Shown here piece by piece: positions 54,200 to 63,480 of a stretch of DNA of 64,000 bases (its first letter is position 1; each line of letters starts with the position of its first letter). Position numbers and translations under genes: made by a program. Under the pieces are notes generated by a model. It was not told where the DNA came from. It did no database searches and worked only from the letters and a program-made list of their open reading frames with translations. The stretch is from positions 186,001 through 250,000 of the forward strand of contig CAVZHA010000003.1 of the NCBI GenBank assembly GCA_963774945.1, read 5' to 3'. This stretch comes from Trebonia sp963774945. Its GTDB lineage: Bacteria > Actinomycetota > Actinomycetes > Streptosporangiales > Streptosporangiaceae.

Positions 54200-55260
54200 C
54201 GGTGTTCTGCCTGGTGGAGCTGGATGGCGGGGCGGTTGACGGCGGCGCGGCGGCGGCGGTGGCGGACGTGTCGCTGCGGGCGCTCACCCTGGCTCGGGAG
54301 CTTGCCGCCAGCTCGGCTGCCGAGTCGGGACGTCGGCGAGGTCGCGGCCGTAGTGTTCGGCGGCGGCTATCCGGCGGGTGGAGCGGAGCCGGAGATCGGT
54401 CCTGGGCTGGTGGCGGACCTGGCCGCCTACGGCGTCACCGACGTCTACGCCGTAGCGGGGATCGACGGGTACGCGCCGCTGGCGTGGGCCCGAGTGCTGC
54501 AGGGGCTGATCGGCGAGTCGGGCCAGGCCGTGGTGGCGGCCGGGACCGAGCGCGGCAACGAGGTGCTTGCGCACCTGGGCGCGATCACCGGGCTGCCGAT
54601 GGCGGCGAACTGTGCACAGGCTGTGGATAACGGCGGCGGCGCGTACGCGATCGTCCGGCAGCGGTGGGCCGGGCTGCTGCTCGAGGAGGCGGTGCTCGAC
54701 GGCGCCGGTCGCGCTGCTGACCGTGGCGACCGATGCCGTCTCCGCTGGTTCCGGCCGAGGCGGTAGCGGCGGCCGCGGTTCACCACGTCGCGCCGTCGGT
54801 GGACGGCAGCGATCTGGCGGTGCGCGCGGTCGAGACGCCGGCCGGCGCGGGCGGGGCGTCGCTGGCGACTGCCCGGGTGGTGGTGGGCGGCGGCCGCGGC
54901 GTCGGCAGCGCCGACGGGTTCGGCCCGCTCGAGGAGCTGGCGGCGCTGCTCGGCGGCGTCGTCGGCGTCTCCCGGGTGGTGACCTCCGAGGGCTGGCGGC
55001 CGCACACCATGCAGGTCGGCCAGACCGGCACCAAGATCACCCCGGACCTGTACCTGGCCTGCGGGATCAGCGGCGCCATCCAGCACTTCGCCGGGTGCTC
55101 GGGCGCCAAGAGCATCATCGCCGTCAACACCGATCCGAGCGCTCCGATGATGACCCGGGCCGACTACGCCGTCATCGGCGACCTCCACGCGGTGATCCCG
55201 GCGCTGACGGAAGCGTTGCAGCAGCGGCGAAGTGCATCCGAGTTAACTCCACTGGAGTGA
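54196..55260 (+). CDS. etfA: Electron transfer flavoprotein alpha subunit (frame breaks)
   Basis: About 354 residues from ATG 54196 with breaks near 54322, 54700 and 54760. N-terminal part MTVFCLVELDGGAVDG, then AVVFGGGYPAGG, YGVTDVYAVAGIDGYAPLAW and AAGTERGNEVLAHLGAITGL. The C-terminal FAD domain reads VVVGGGRGVGSADGFGPLEE, GVSRVVTSEGWRPHTMQVGQ and GISGAIQHFAGCSGAKSIIA with NTDPSAPMMTRADYAVIGDL. All parts are conserved. The stop TGA at 55258-55260 is inside the first unit of a 15-bp tandem array. It holds FAD and passes electrons to the quinone pool through ETF-QO, not encoded here. Confidence 0.85.
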
Positions 55261-55334
55261 ACTACAACCGAGTGAACTACAACCGAGTGAACTACAACCG
55301 AGTGAACTACAACCGGGTGTAGTTCACTCGGATG
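55235..55334 (+). repeat. 15-bp tandem array with flanking inverted repeats
   Basis: Four exact copies of GAGTGAACTACAACC at 55255-55314, then an inverted copy TGTAGTTCACTCGG at 55318-55331. Outer arms CATCCGAGTTAACT (55235-55248) and AGTTCACTCGGATG (55321-55334) are near-perfect complements. It starts inside the end of etfA. The 15-bp unit keeps frame and would encode repeats of Val-Asn-Tyr-Asn-Arg in another frame. Confidence 0.95.
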
Positions 55335-55752
55335 GAGCTTCATGGCGGGGAGATTCGTCGGCCGGTTCGCCGAGCTGAAGTCAGTGTTCTCGTCGTGGCG
55401 GGTGGTGGTTTTTGGGGCCGCGGTGAGGATGCCGACGAGCCGATCTGTGGCGGCGGCCGTGATTGTGTGCCGTTGGGGGCGGCGTTTTCCGGGCACGGGC
55501 GTCAGCGTGTGCCGATGGGGGCACCCCGCGACCCGAAGTACCCACGATGACCTCTATATTCGTCCGGCTTGTTGCGCGTGGTGACGGTGAAGACGGTGTG
55601 TCGATGCCCGGTCGCCGGGCCGAGTTTCGCCCAGTGCAGAGGCTGCCGCCTACGCCACCGGGCCACAACCTCGCCTGTCGCCGACGCCGCTGACGTGATC
55701 CGCCACCTGTCACCGGCGCCGTCGACATCCCGATCGGGCGGATAATCGGGTC
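55335..55752. repeat. Intergenic region incl. element E2
   Basis: About 420 bp with no gene. E2 (55541 to about 55685) is the reverse-strand counterpart of E1 (45964-46080). E2 starts CCCACGATGACCTCTATATT and includes GGTGACGGTGAAGACGG and GATGCCCGGTCGCCGGG. A small open frame from ATG 55548 parallels one in E1. The rest shows nothing recognisable. Confidence 0.65.
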
Positions 55753-56520
55753 GTGCGGTTTCATCGGGTGCAGGTGGTGCGGAAGATGCCGCATCCCGGG
55801 CGGGGGTTCTCGCAGGGGCTGGTGGCCGACGGGAGCTCGGTCTGGGAGTCGGTCGGGAACTACGGGCAGTCGGCGCTGCGGAGGTACGAACTCGGCGCGG
55901 GCTCGGTGGCCGCGCAGGCGGAGCTGGAGCCGGAGTTCTTCGGCGAGGGGATCTGCCGGGTGGCCGACGCCATCTGGCAGCTCACCTGGCGCGAGCGGAT
56001 CGCGCTGAGCTGGGACGCCGAGACGCTCGAGCTGCGGGAGAAGGTCCGGTACAACCGCGAGGGCTGGGGAATGTGCGCGGTCGGCCAGCCGCCGGAAGGC
56101 GGCGCCGCGTCGCTGCCGGACGTGGTGACCAGCGACGGGACCAGCGAACTGGTGCGCCGGGACCCGGTCACGCTTGAGCCGCGCGAGGTCCTGCAGGTCC
56201 GCTGCCAGGGCCAGCGGGTGCGCGGGCTGAACGACCTGACCTGGGCCGGCGGCCTGGTCTGGGCCAACGTCGCCGGGACCGACTGCCTGGCCGGGATCGA
56301 CCTCGAGCTCAGCGAGGTCACCGACGTGGTGGACGCCGGCGCGGCGGCCGAGCGGCACTGGCGTGACCCGCAGGCGATCATGAACGGCGTCGCCGCCGTC
56401 GCCGCCCCGGGCGAGTTCCTGCTCACCGGCAAGGGATGGCGCTCGATCCGGCAGGCGCGCCTGGTTCCCGACCGCGATCGAGGCCAGGTCCAGCGGCTGC
56501 TGGCCGGACTCTCACGGTAA
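55753..56520 (+). CDS. Glutaminyl-peptide cyclotransferase-like protein (plant type)
   Basis: 255 residues from GTG 55753. The beta-propeller family shows PHPGRGFSQGLVADGSSVWE near the start, YGQSALRRYELGAGSV, EFFGEGICRVADAIWQLTWR, and WANVAGTDCLAGIDLELSEV. The Gln/Glu residues in FSQGL and FGEGI belong to the conserved core. Plant and bacterial members convert N-terminal Gln to pyroglutamate. This protein lacks a signal peptide, unusual for the family, whose members are mostly exported. The final residues RLVPDRDRGQVQRLLAGLSR may extend beyond the propeller. Confidence 0.75.
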   Translation: MRFHRVQVVRKMPHPGRGFSQGLVADGSSVWESVGNYGQSALRRYELGAGSVAAQAELEPEFFGEGICRVADAIWQLTWRERIALSWDAETLELREKVRYNREGWGMCAVGQPPEGGAASLPDVVTSDGTSELVRRDPVTLEPREVLQVRCQGQRVRGLNDLTWAGGLVWANVAGTDCLAGIDLELSEVTDVVDAGAAAERHWRDPQAIMNGVAAVAAPGEFLLTGKGWRSIRQARLVPDRDRGQVQRLLAGLSR

Positions 56521-56680
56521 TCCAGGGCCGGGCGGCCGGGGCCAGGTCGAAACGCTCGATGGACGAGCGATAAAGATTTGGCTAAATCCACCGCGATGTC
56601 TGTTTTTCGTGTTCGCTTCACGATTTAATCTGTCTTCTTCCGGTGAGTGAACCGGTTATATGACCCGAGGTGGCGGCCTG

Positions 56681-56989
56681 ATGTTGTTTTACGTGTATGC
56701 CTTTTTCCTCATTGCCAGCGGCGTGATGCTCCTCGCCCTGGGCAGCTTCCGAGCGCCCTACGCTAAGCGGAGCCGGGTGATGAACTGCATTGTCGGGGCG
56801 GCGTTCCTCCTTTACGGCCTTTACCTGGTCACCTTCTTCCAGGGCGGGCACTACTTCCTCCTCTTCTACGCCTTCGTCGTGCCGATCCTGCTGGCGGTGC
56901 AGTTCTTCCGTAATCGCTCGGCGTACCGCGCGGCGCAGTCAGCGTCCCGCGAGGAGAACTCAGCGCCGCAGGCGGCATCCTGGCTCTGA
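56681..56989 (+). CDS. Small three-helix membrane protein
   Basis: 102 residues from ATG 56681 (start at 56660 also possible). MLFYVYAFFLIASGVMLLAL, MNCIVGAAFLLYGLYLVTFF and HYFLLFYAFVVPILLAVQFF are three membrane segments. A cytoplasmic tail rich in Ser and Ala ends the protein. Such small proteins of unknown role are common in actinobacteria. It stands alone and is AT-richer than its neighbours. Confidence 0.6.
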   Translation: MLFYVYAFFLIASGVMLLALGSFRAPYAKRSRVMNCIVGAAFLLYGLYLVTFFQGGHYFLLFYAFVVPILLAVQFFRNRSAYRAAQSASREENSAPQAASWL

Positions 56990-56992
56990 CGC

Positions 56993-57426
56993 TTAGCAGT
57001 CGGAGTTCCGGGCTGGCCAGCGGAGCGGGCGGTCGCGGTAGCCGCCGTCGGCCAGCCCGGCCAGCCGCTCGAACGGATTCCACGCGCCGACGTCACCGGA
57101 CAGCAGCCAGGACGCGCCCGCCGCGGCGAAATAGCAGCGGCAGCATGAGCAGCCCGCCGCACCACGCGTACTGGGTGGCGTGCCTGGCCTCGTGCCTGAA
57201 CAGGTCGCTTTCCTGCGTCAATCCACGGCCGCCGGGTAATGATCACGTTGCCGAGGGTGAAGGCGGGGGCGGACGGCACCGGCAGGCGGTAGCCGGTGCC
57301 CGCCAGCAGGCCGTCCTGGCAGCTGGCAGAGAGCCGGGCGCGGCCGAGCCGGGCGACGGCGAGCCCGGACAGCGTGGAGCCGTTGACCAGGTTCAATGCC
57401 AGCCGGAGCCGGTGGCTGGCTCGCAC
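56993..57426 (-). CDS. Conserved actinobacterial protein of unknown function (frame breaks)
   Basis: About 144 residues from ATG 57426 with breaks near 57215 and 57130. MRASHRLRLALNLVNGSTLS, GLAVARLGRARL, YRLPVPSAPAFTLGNVIITR in the first part; then SDLFRHEARHATQYAWCGGL; then GDVGAWNPFERLAGLADGGY and RDRPLRW. A HEARH motif is compatible with a minimal zinc-protease-like site, and the same order occurs in proteins annotated only as hypothetical in actinomycetes. Two bases upstream on the same strand is the end of the AAA/M41 gene, so it may be part of that operon. Confidence 0.6.
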
Positions 57427-57428
57427 GG

Positions 57429-59979
57429 TCAGGCCTGATCGCCGCCGTGACCGCCGAGCTCGATGATGTCATCGCCGCCGGACCCGTTGCCGGCCGTTGC
57501 CGGTCCCGGTCCCGTCGCCGCCGAAGCCTCCGTCGAGGAAGCTGCCGGAACCGTTTCCGTTCCCGTTGGTCGCCGTACAGGTCGGCCGGGCTGTAGCCGA
57601 TCGCGTAGGCCGGCGTCGGCACCGGCAGCGGCACGTCCGGCTGGTTGTGCTCGCGGTGGGCGCGGGCCGCCGCCGCGTGGTACTCGCGCAGCCGGTCGAT
57701 GAACGCGTCGTCCGCGTAGGGCGCGCCGTCGACCAGCGGTCCCCGGGTGCCGTCGAAGATCGCGGTCATGTCCTCGCCGCTGAGCGTCTTGTGGCTCTCG
57801 AGCGCGTGCGCGACCGCGAGCACCCACCGCTCGTTCTCGCGCAGGATCTCCTCGGCCCGGACCAGCAGCTCGGACAGGTTGTCCTCGATCCGGTCGGCGA
57901 GCTTCTGGATGCCGGGCATGGACCCTCGGTCGCCGACGGGCGCGGCGGCGGCCCGGGTGCCGCCGGGCGTGCCGCCCTCGAGACGGCGAGACGCCTGGGA
58001 CGAGGAGACCGTCTTGCCCATGCCCCAGTACCCCTCCATGTACGAGGCGACCGTGGTGGCGGAGTCGAGGTCGCCGGAGACGCCCGACGAGCTGTCGCTG
58101 TCGAAGAACATCCGCTCCCCGGCCAGCGAGGCGAGCGCGACCAGGATGTCGGACTCGTACTCGCTGCGCCACCGGGTGAACTGGTCCTCCGGCTTGATCG
58201 ACGACACCATGCCGAGGTAGTTGCTGCCCTTCTCGATCGTGGCGATGTCGATCTCCATGTGCTGCCGGGTCCGGTAGGCGATCACCGCGTGGCACGCCTC
58301 GTGGATCGCGACCGCGTGCCGCTCGCGCTCGATGTACTCGACGTCCTCGGGCGGCCCGAGCTCCTTGAGCTGCTTCGCCTTGATCACGTCGGGCCAGGTG
58401 ATCACGTCCCGGCCGTCCCTGATCGCGGTGATCAGCGCCTCGTTGACCAGGTCCTTGATGGTGGCGCCGGTCGCGTAGGGGGTGATGGTGGCGAGCTTGT
58501 CGATCTGCTCCTCGGTCAGCTCGTGCGCGACCTTGTCGAGGTACCCCTCGTAGGTGCGGATGCGGCCCTTCTTCGACGGGTAGCCGACCCGGTACATGCG
58601 GTCGATGCGGCCCGGGCGCAGCAGCGCCTCGTCCAGCGTCGACGGCATGTTGGTCGCCATCATGATCAGGATCCGGTAGTGCGGCGGCGGCTTGGGCCGC
58701 ATGCCGAGCGCCCGCCGCACCACCCGGTTGATGAACCCGCGCGGCTTCTTCAGGCCGGACAGCTCGGTCAGCAGCGCCTGCAGGGTGCCCATGCCGCCGC
58801 CGCCCCCGCCGCCGTTCATCATGCCGCCGACGATCTGCTTGTTCCGCCGGACGCCGGGCTCATCCGAGGCGGCCGGCGAGCTCCGAGCGCATGGCGTCCC
58901 GGGTCAGCAGCCACTGGGTGTCGGACGAGAGGTAGGAGAAGCCGTGGCAGCCGTCCGGCGAACGCGGCCGGGGTCGCGCCGGTCGGCCCGCCGCCGGGCG
59001 CCCCGCCCATGGCGATGCCGCGGTTGCCGAGCGAGTCGGCCTCGTCGAAGAAGACGATCACGCCGCCGTACCGCAGCGAGAGCTTGCGCAGCTTGCGGAA
59101 GAGGCTCTTGACCTTGAGGATGCCGACGCCCATGAACATGTTGATGAACGCGCCGGGGTCGACGAACACGTACGGCTTGCCGGTCTCGCCCGCCACCGCC
59201 TCCGCCATCAGCGTCTTGCCGGTGCCGGGCGGTCCCCACAGCAGGATGCCGCCGGGCACGTAGCCGCCGCGGTCCTCGACCAGCTCGGGGTGCTCGAGGA
59301 AGATGATGTTCTCCTTGACCCGCTCGAGCACGTGGTCCTGGCCCCAGACGTCGGTGAACCTGGTCTTGATGTCGTCCGGGTAGTAGACGTCGACGCCGCC
59401 CCTGGACATGAACCAGAACAGCAGCGCGAACTGGGCGACGGTGAAGAACAGCAGGAACGCGTACTGGATGAAGGTCGGCAGCGCGTGCCACAGGATCGCC
59501 GGGATGAGCACGACCGCGTTGAGCGGCGCGTCGTGCATGATCTTGCCGGCGATGATGGCGATGACGGCGAGCACCACCACCCAGCGGATGATCCGGCCGA
59601 TCCGGTACCGCGTCCAGGCCGACAGCTTGCGCTGCGACAGTCGCTCCGAACGGCCCCAGACCTTGTGAATCCAGAACTGGTTGTAGGCGGCCGAGTGCTC
59701 GCTGATCAGGAAGTGCGCCTGGTGCAGCACCTCGAGGCCGGCCAGCACGAATACCCACCAGCCGAGCTGCGTCTCGAGCCGGACCGCGTCGACGAACCCG
59801 ATCAGCGGATTGTCCGCCATCAGCGACCAGACCAGCAGCAGCCAGATCACCGCCAGCAGGAACAGCCACTTGATCCGGTCCCAGAAGGAAATCGGCCTTC
59901 TGGTCAGGATGTCATCGTCTTTCGGCCGCCCGCCCTCATAGGTGAGTCCCTGCGCGGCCGGCCACTGGGACTTCTTCAT
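57429..59979 (-). CDS. FtsH-like membrane AAA+ protein with M41-type zinc site (frame breaks)
   Basis: About 850 residues from ATG 59979 with breaks near 58950, 58875, 57560 and 57490. The N-terminal third has four to five membrane segments (WLFLLAVIWLLLVWSLMADN, WWVFVLAGLEVLHQAHFLIS, WVVVLAVIAIIAGKIM, YAFLLFFTVAQFALLFWFMS), more than the two of FtsH. AAA core: GGILLWGPPGTGKTLMAEAV, VIVFFDEADSLGNRG, MMATNMPSTLDEALLRPGRI. A run of seven Gly lies between Walker B and the second region of homology. The peptidase domain shows VAIHEACHAVIAY (HExxH) and GVSGDLDSATT (third ligand). A Gly-rich tail ends it. It is coupled to an upstream lipoprotein gene by ATGA. Confidence 0.85.
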
Positions 59980-60656
59980 GTGGAGCTCCCGACGGTGAAT
60001 GACGTCATGACCGTGTTGATGGCGTTCTGGTTTTGCGTGTAACAGGTGCTCTCGCAGTGCACCATGAGCAGGTAGACCTCGGTCTGGTCGGCGTTAGTCA
60101 GCACGTCCTCGTCGAAGGTGTTGGCCGCCCCGCCCGGGAACGTGTACTGGAACGTCTCCCGGACGCCGTGCACGCCCGCCTTGCCGGTGATCGTGTCGTC
60201 CACCAGCTGCTTGAAGCCGGTCAGCGGGAAGCCCTGCTGTGCTTCCGTGCTCCGGGTGTCCGAGGTGACCGGCAGCATGAAGTCGCGCAGCATGTTGTAC
60301 GACAGCTCGTTGCTGGCGGTCGGGTTGAGCGTCAGGACCTCCGCGAACGCGAAGGGCTGGGAGAGGTCGCCGGCCAGGACGTGGTTGGCGTTCGGGCCGG
60401 TGCCCGCGTCGAACGCGGTCGACCAGATGCCGGCGCTCGATCCGCCCTCGGCCTGAAGCAGCGCGTCGATCTGTTTCTGGGAGATCTGATGCCACTGGAC
60501 CGGCACCTTGTAATACGTCCCGGCCGCGCTGTCAGCGACGTACGCGTACGCGGGGGCGCCGCAGCCGCTCAGACCGACCGTCATGAGGACGCCTGCAAGC
60601 AGGATCGTCAATCCCCCGATGAGGCCTCGTGTTGAGCGGAAGGCCCGATTTGTCAA
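59976..60656 (-). CDS. Lipoprotein coupled to the AAA/M41 protein
   Basis: About 226 residues. TTG 60656 has GGAGG nine bases upstream; GTG 60671 is in frame. The signal is LIGGLTILLAGVLMTVGLSG followed by the lipobox Cys (SGCG). The mature domain: YYKVPVQWHQISQKQIDALL, FAEVLTLNPTASNELSYNML, FPLTGFKQLVDDTIT, EDVLTNADQTEVYLLMVHCE and INTVMTSFTV. It resembles small extracellular alpha-beta domains of the DUF-type Mce/LpqN-like lipoproteins only vaguely, and I do not assign a family. The stop overlaps the ATG of the AAA gene, implying equal synthesis and possibly a complex at the membrane. Confidence 0.75.
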   Translation of the reverse strand: MTNRAFRSTRGLIGGLTILLAGVLMTVGLSGCGAPAYAYVADSAAGTYYKVPVQWHQISQKQIDALLQAEGGSSAGIWSTAFDAGTGPNANHVLAGDLSQPFAFAEVLTLNPTASNELSYNMLRDFMLPVTSDTRSTEAQQGFPLTGFKQLVDDTITGKAGVHGVRETFQYTFPGGAANTFDEDVLTNADQTEVYLLMVHCESTCYTQNQNAINTVMTSFTVGSST

Positions 60657-60799
60657 CGGGGTGACCTCCACGTTGTGTGTGCTCTAGCTAAGTATGCCGA
60701 TTCGTCTCGATTTGGTAAAGGAAATCAGCGGATCGAACGGACCCTGGCCGACTGTCCGGGCGACGATGACCGTGACAAGGACAATGCCCATAAGCGGGC

Positions 60800-62029
60800 T
60801 TATCCAAAGCACTGCCCGTCTCCCCGATAGGTGGGAACGCTGACGGCGTCCGGCTCACCGGGGCTGATCAGGTGATACGCGGTCAGCCGCTCGGCCAGCT
60901 CGCCGCCCTTGGCGTGCCGCATCCAGACCCGGTCGCCGATCCTGAGCCCGTTCGCGGCGGTGCCGAGCACCGGGGTCTGCACCTCGCCGGCGCCCTCGGT
61001 CTTGGTCAGCCGCAGCCCGGCCGGCCAGAACGGCGACGGCAGCCGGTCCGGCGTCCCGGTTCCCGAGGCCACGTAGCCGCCGCTGAACAGCGTCGCCACC
61101 CCGGCCTTGGGCCGTCGCACCACCGGCAGCGCGTACAGCAGGGCGGGCTGCGGGTGGAACTTCGCGTAGGCGTCGAACAGGGTGGGGCCGACCAGGCCGG
61201 AGCCCGCCGCCAGCTCGGTGACCGACTTGTCGGCCGAGGTGGACTCGAGCGAGCCGGTGCCGCCCCCGTTGACGAACTCAAGCGGGGCGATCGCCCGGAT
61301 GCGGCGGACGACCTCGGTCCTGCGCTCGTTCAACTCGGCCGACGAGCGGGCCTGCATCGCCTGCACGAGCGCGGCCCGGACCGGCCGGCCGGGCGGCGCG
61401 TCGCCCAGGCCGGCGATCTGCCCCTCGTAGCCGAGCACGCCGACCAGGGCGAACCCGGGCCGCTTGAGCACGGTCTCGGCGAACAGGGCCGACTCGGCGG
61501 GCGACCGCAGCGGCGACCGCCAGGTCCCGATCTGGACGACCGGACCGCGGGGCAGCGGGCGCCAGGACATGTCCAGGTCGAGGCAGACCCGGATCTGCGG
61601 GTGGTCCGGGCCGATCGTCGCGTCGATGAAGTCCAGGTGGGCGGCCGAGTCGATGGTCACCGTGATGTGCTGCCGGGCCGCCTCATCGGCCGCCAGCGCC
61701 CGCAGCGCCGCCCGGTCCGCGGTCGGGTACGCGACCAGCAGGTCATCGCTGAGGCCGATGGAGTGCAGCCAGATCGCCTCGGCCAGCGAATAGCACATAA
61801 CGCCCCGGTATCCTGGCTGGGCCAGGGCGCGCTCGATCAGGTGGCGGCAGCGCAGCGACTTGCTCACCACCCGGATGGGCACCCCGCCGGACCGTCGCAC
61901 CAGGTCGCGGGCGTTACTGTCGAACGCGGCGAGATCCACCACCGCGAACGGCGGGTCCAGGTCGGCGGTCGCCCGGTCATAACGGGCATACCGATCGTGG
62001 ACGTCCGTTCCGGCGATCAAGTCAGACAT
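60800..62029 (-). CDS. D-threonine-aldolase / amino acid deaminase-aldolase-type PLP enzyme
   Basis: 409 residues from ATG 62029. The alanine racemase-like N-terminal barrel: PPFAVVDLAAFDSNARDLVR, IRVVSKSLRCRHLIERALAQ with the PLP Lys, GVMCYSLAEAIWLHSIGLSD, and VCLDLDMSWRPLP. Later FVNGGGTGSLESTSADKSVT (phosphate loop) and the C-terminal domain with GDRVWMRHAKGGELAERLTA (metal site). These enzymes act on D-threonine, D-threo-3-hydroxyaspartate or related amino acids. Divergent from the lactone oxidase by 69 bases. That pairing recurs in actinobacteria to my knowledge. Intact. Confidence 0.85.
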   Translation of the reverse strand: MSDLIAGTDVHDRYARYDRATADLDPPFAVVDLAAFDSNARDLVRRSGGVPIRVVSKSLRCRHLIERALAQPGYRGVMCYSLAEAIWLHSIGLSDDLLVAYPTADRAALRALAADEAARQHITVTIDSAAHLDFIDATIGPDHPQIRVCLDLDMSWRPLPRGPVVQIGTWRSPLRSPAESALFAETVLKRPGFALVGVLGYEGQIAGLGDAPPGRPVRAALVQAMQARSSAELNERRTEVVRRIRAIAPLEFVNGGGTGSLESTSADKSVTELAAGSGLVGPTLFDAYAKFHPQPALLYALPVVRRPKAGVATLFSGGYVASGTGTPDRLPSPFWPAGLRLTKTEGAGEVQTPVLGTAANGLRIGDRVWMRHAKGGELAERLTAYHLISPGEPDAVSVPTYRGDGQCFG

Positions 62030-62098
62030 AGCGGCACACTAACGGGTCGGCGTCGGCAAACGATCAACGGGGCCTCGAAAATCTAGAAGAGTAGGCGA

Positions 62099-63412
62099 AT
62101 GACCTGGCATAACTGGGCGGGTACGGCAAGCGCCGACCCGGCACGTCGGTACTGGCCGCGCTCCGCCGAGGAGATCGCTGACGCGATTAAGGACGCCGCC
62201 GGCGGCGGGCTCACGGTGCGGGCGCTCGGCGGCGGGCACTCGTTCACCCCGGCCGCGGCGACCTCTGGCGCGGCCCTCGACCTGTCCGGCTGGACCGGCA
62301 TCGTCGGCGCGGATCTCTCGTCCGGGCTCATCACGGCGCGGTCGGGCACCACGATCCGGGAGCTGAACCGGGCGCTCGACTCGCTCGGCCTGGCCATGCC
62401 CAACCTCGGCGACATCGACGCGCAGACGATCTCCGGCGCGATCTCGACCGGGACGCACGGCACCGGGGCCGGCCTCGGCGGGATCGCCACCCAGGTCGCC
62501 GCGCTCGAGCTGGTGCTGGCCGACGGGTCGGTCGTCTCCTGCTCCGCCGAGCAGCGCCCCGAGCTGTTCAACGCCGCCCGGGTGTCGCGTCGGCGCCCTC
62601 GGCGTCATCTCGACGGTGACGCTGCAGTGCGTGCCGGCCTTCACGCTGGCCGCCGCACGAGGCGCCGATGCACGTCGACGAGGTGCTCGAGCGGTTCGAC
62701 GAGTTCGCGGCGGGCAACGACCACTTCGAGTTCTACTGGTTCCCGTACGGCAGCAACGCGCTGCTCAAGCAGAACAACCGCACCGTCCGGGTCGGCGACG
62801 GGGCCGCGATCCCGTCGCCGATGCCGGCCTGGCGGCGGTTCCTCGAGTACGAGGTGATGGAGAACGCGGCCTTCGGCGCGCTCTGCCGCACCGGCCGGGC
62901 GGTGCCCGGGCTGATCAAGCCGCTGAACCGGCTCGCGTCGGCCACGCTGTCCACCCGCCGGTACTCCGCGCCGTCGCACGAGGTGTTCGTGACGCCGCGC
63001 CGGGTCCGGTTCGTCGAGTCGGAGTACGCGGTTCCCCGCGAGTCCGTGCACGAGGTGCTCGGCCAGCTGCGCGCGGGCGTGCCCCGCCTCGCCCACCCGG
63101 TGATGTTCCCGGTCGAGATCCGGGTCGCCGCCGCCGACGACATCTGGCTGTCCACCGCGTACGGCCGCGGACAGCGCCTACGTGGCGATCCACCAGTACG
63201 TGGGGCTGCCGTACCAGGAGTACTTCCGGCTCTTCGAGTCGATCGCGGCCGGCGTCGGCGGCCGCCCGCACTGGGGCAAGATGCACACCCGCGACGCCGC
63301 CTACCTCGGCCAGGCCTATCCCCGGTTCGCCGACTTCCTGCGCATCCGCGACGAGATGGACCCGGACCGCCGCTTCGCCAACCCCTACCTGGAGCAAGTC
63401 TTCGGGGCCTGA
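62099..63412 (+). CDS. FAD-linked sugar-1,4-lactone oxidase (frame breaks)
   Basis: About 437 residues from ATG 62099 with one-base insertions near 62592, 62660 and 63171. N-terminal FAD domain: LTVRALGGGHSFTPAAATSG (the His is the usual covalent FAD site), GLAMPNLGDIDAQTISGAIS, TGTHGTGAGLGGIATQVAAL. Middle: VLERFDEFAAGNDHFEFYWF. C-terminal: VFVTPRRVRFVESEYAVPRE, YVAIHQYVGLPYQEYF and the ALO signature HWGKMH. It oxidises L-gulono-, D-arabinono- or related lactones with oxygen. The three breaks lie where relatives are continuous, so they are likely errors. Confidence 0.85.
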
Positions 63413-63480
63413 GTCACCCACGGTCCGTTCGATGGGAAGGTCTGTGGCGGTCTGACCGGGTGCCGGTGTGACCTCACGGA
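63409..63480 (+). repeat. Interspersed repeat R1, copy D (partial)
   Basis: Begins TGAGTCACCCACGGTCCGTT, matching the start of copy C; TGA here is the stop of the oxidase gene. Later similarity is weak (GGTGTGACCTCACGG against CGTGGGACCTCTCGC). Confidence 0.55.

Noticed and set aside
55255..55314. CRISPR array
   Set aside because: The 15-bp units follow each other directly with no spacers, and no cas gene is near.
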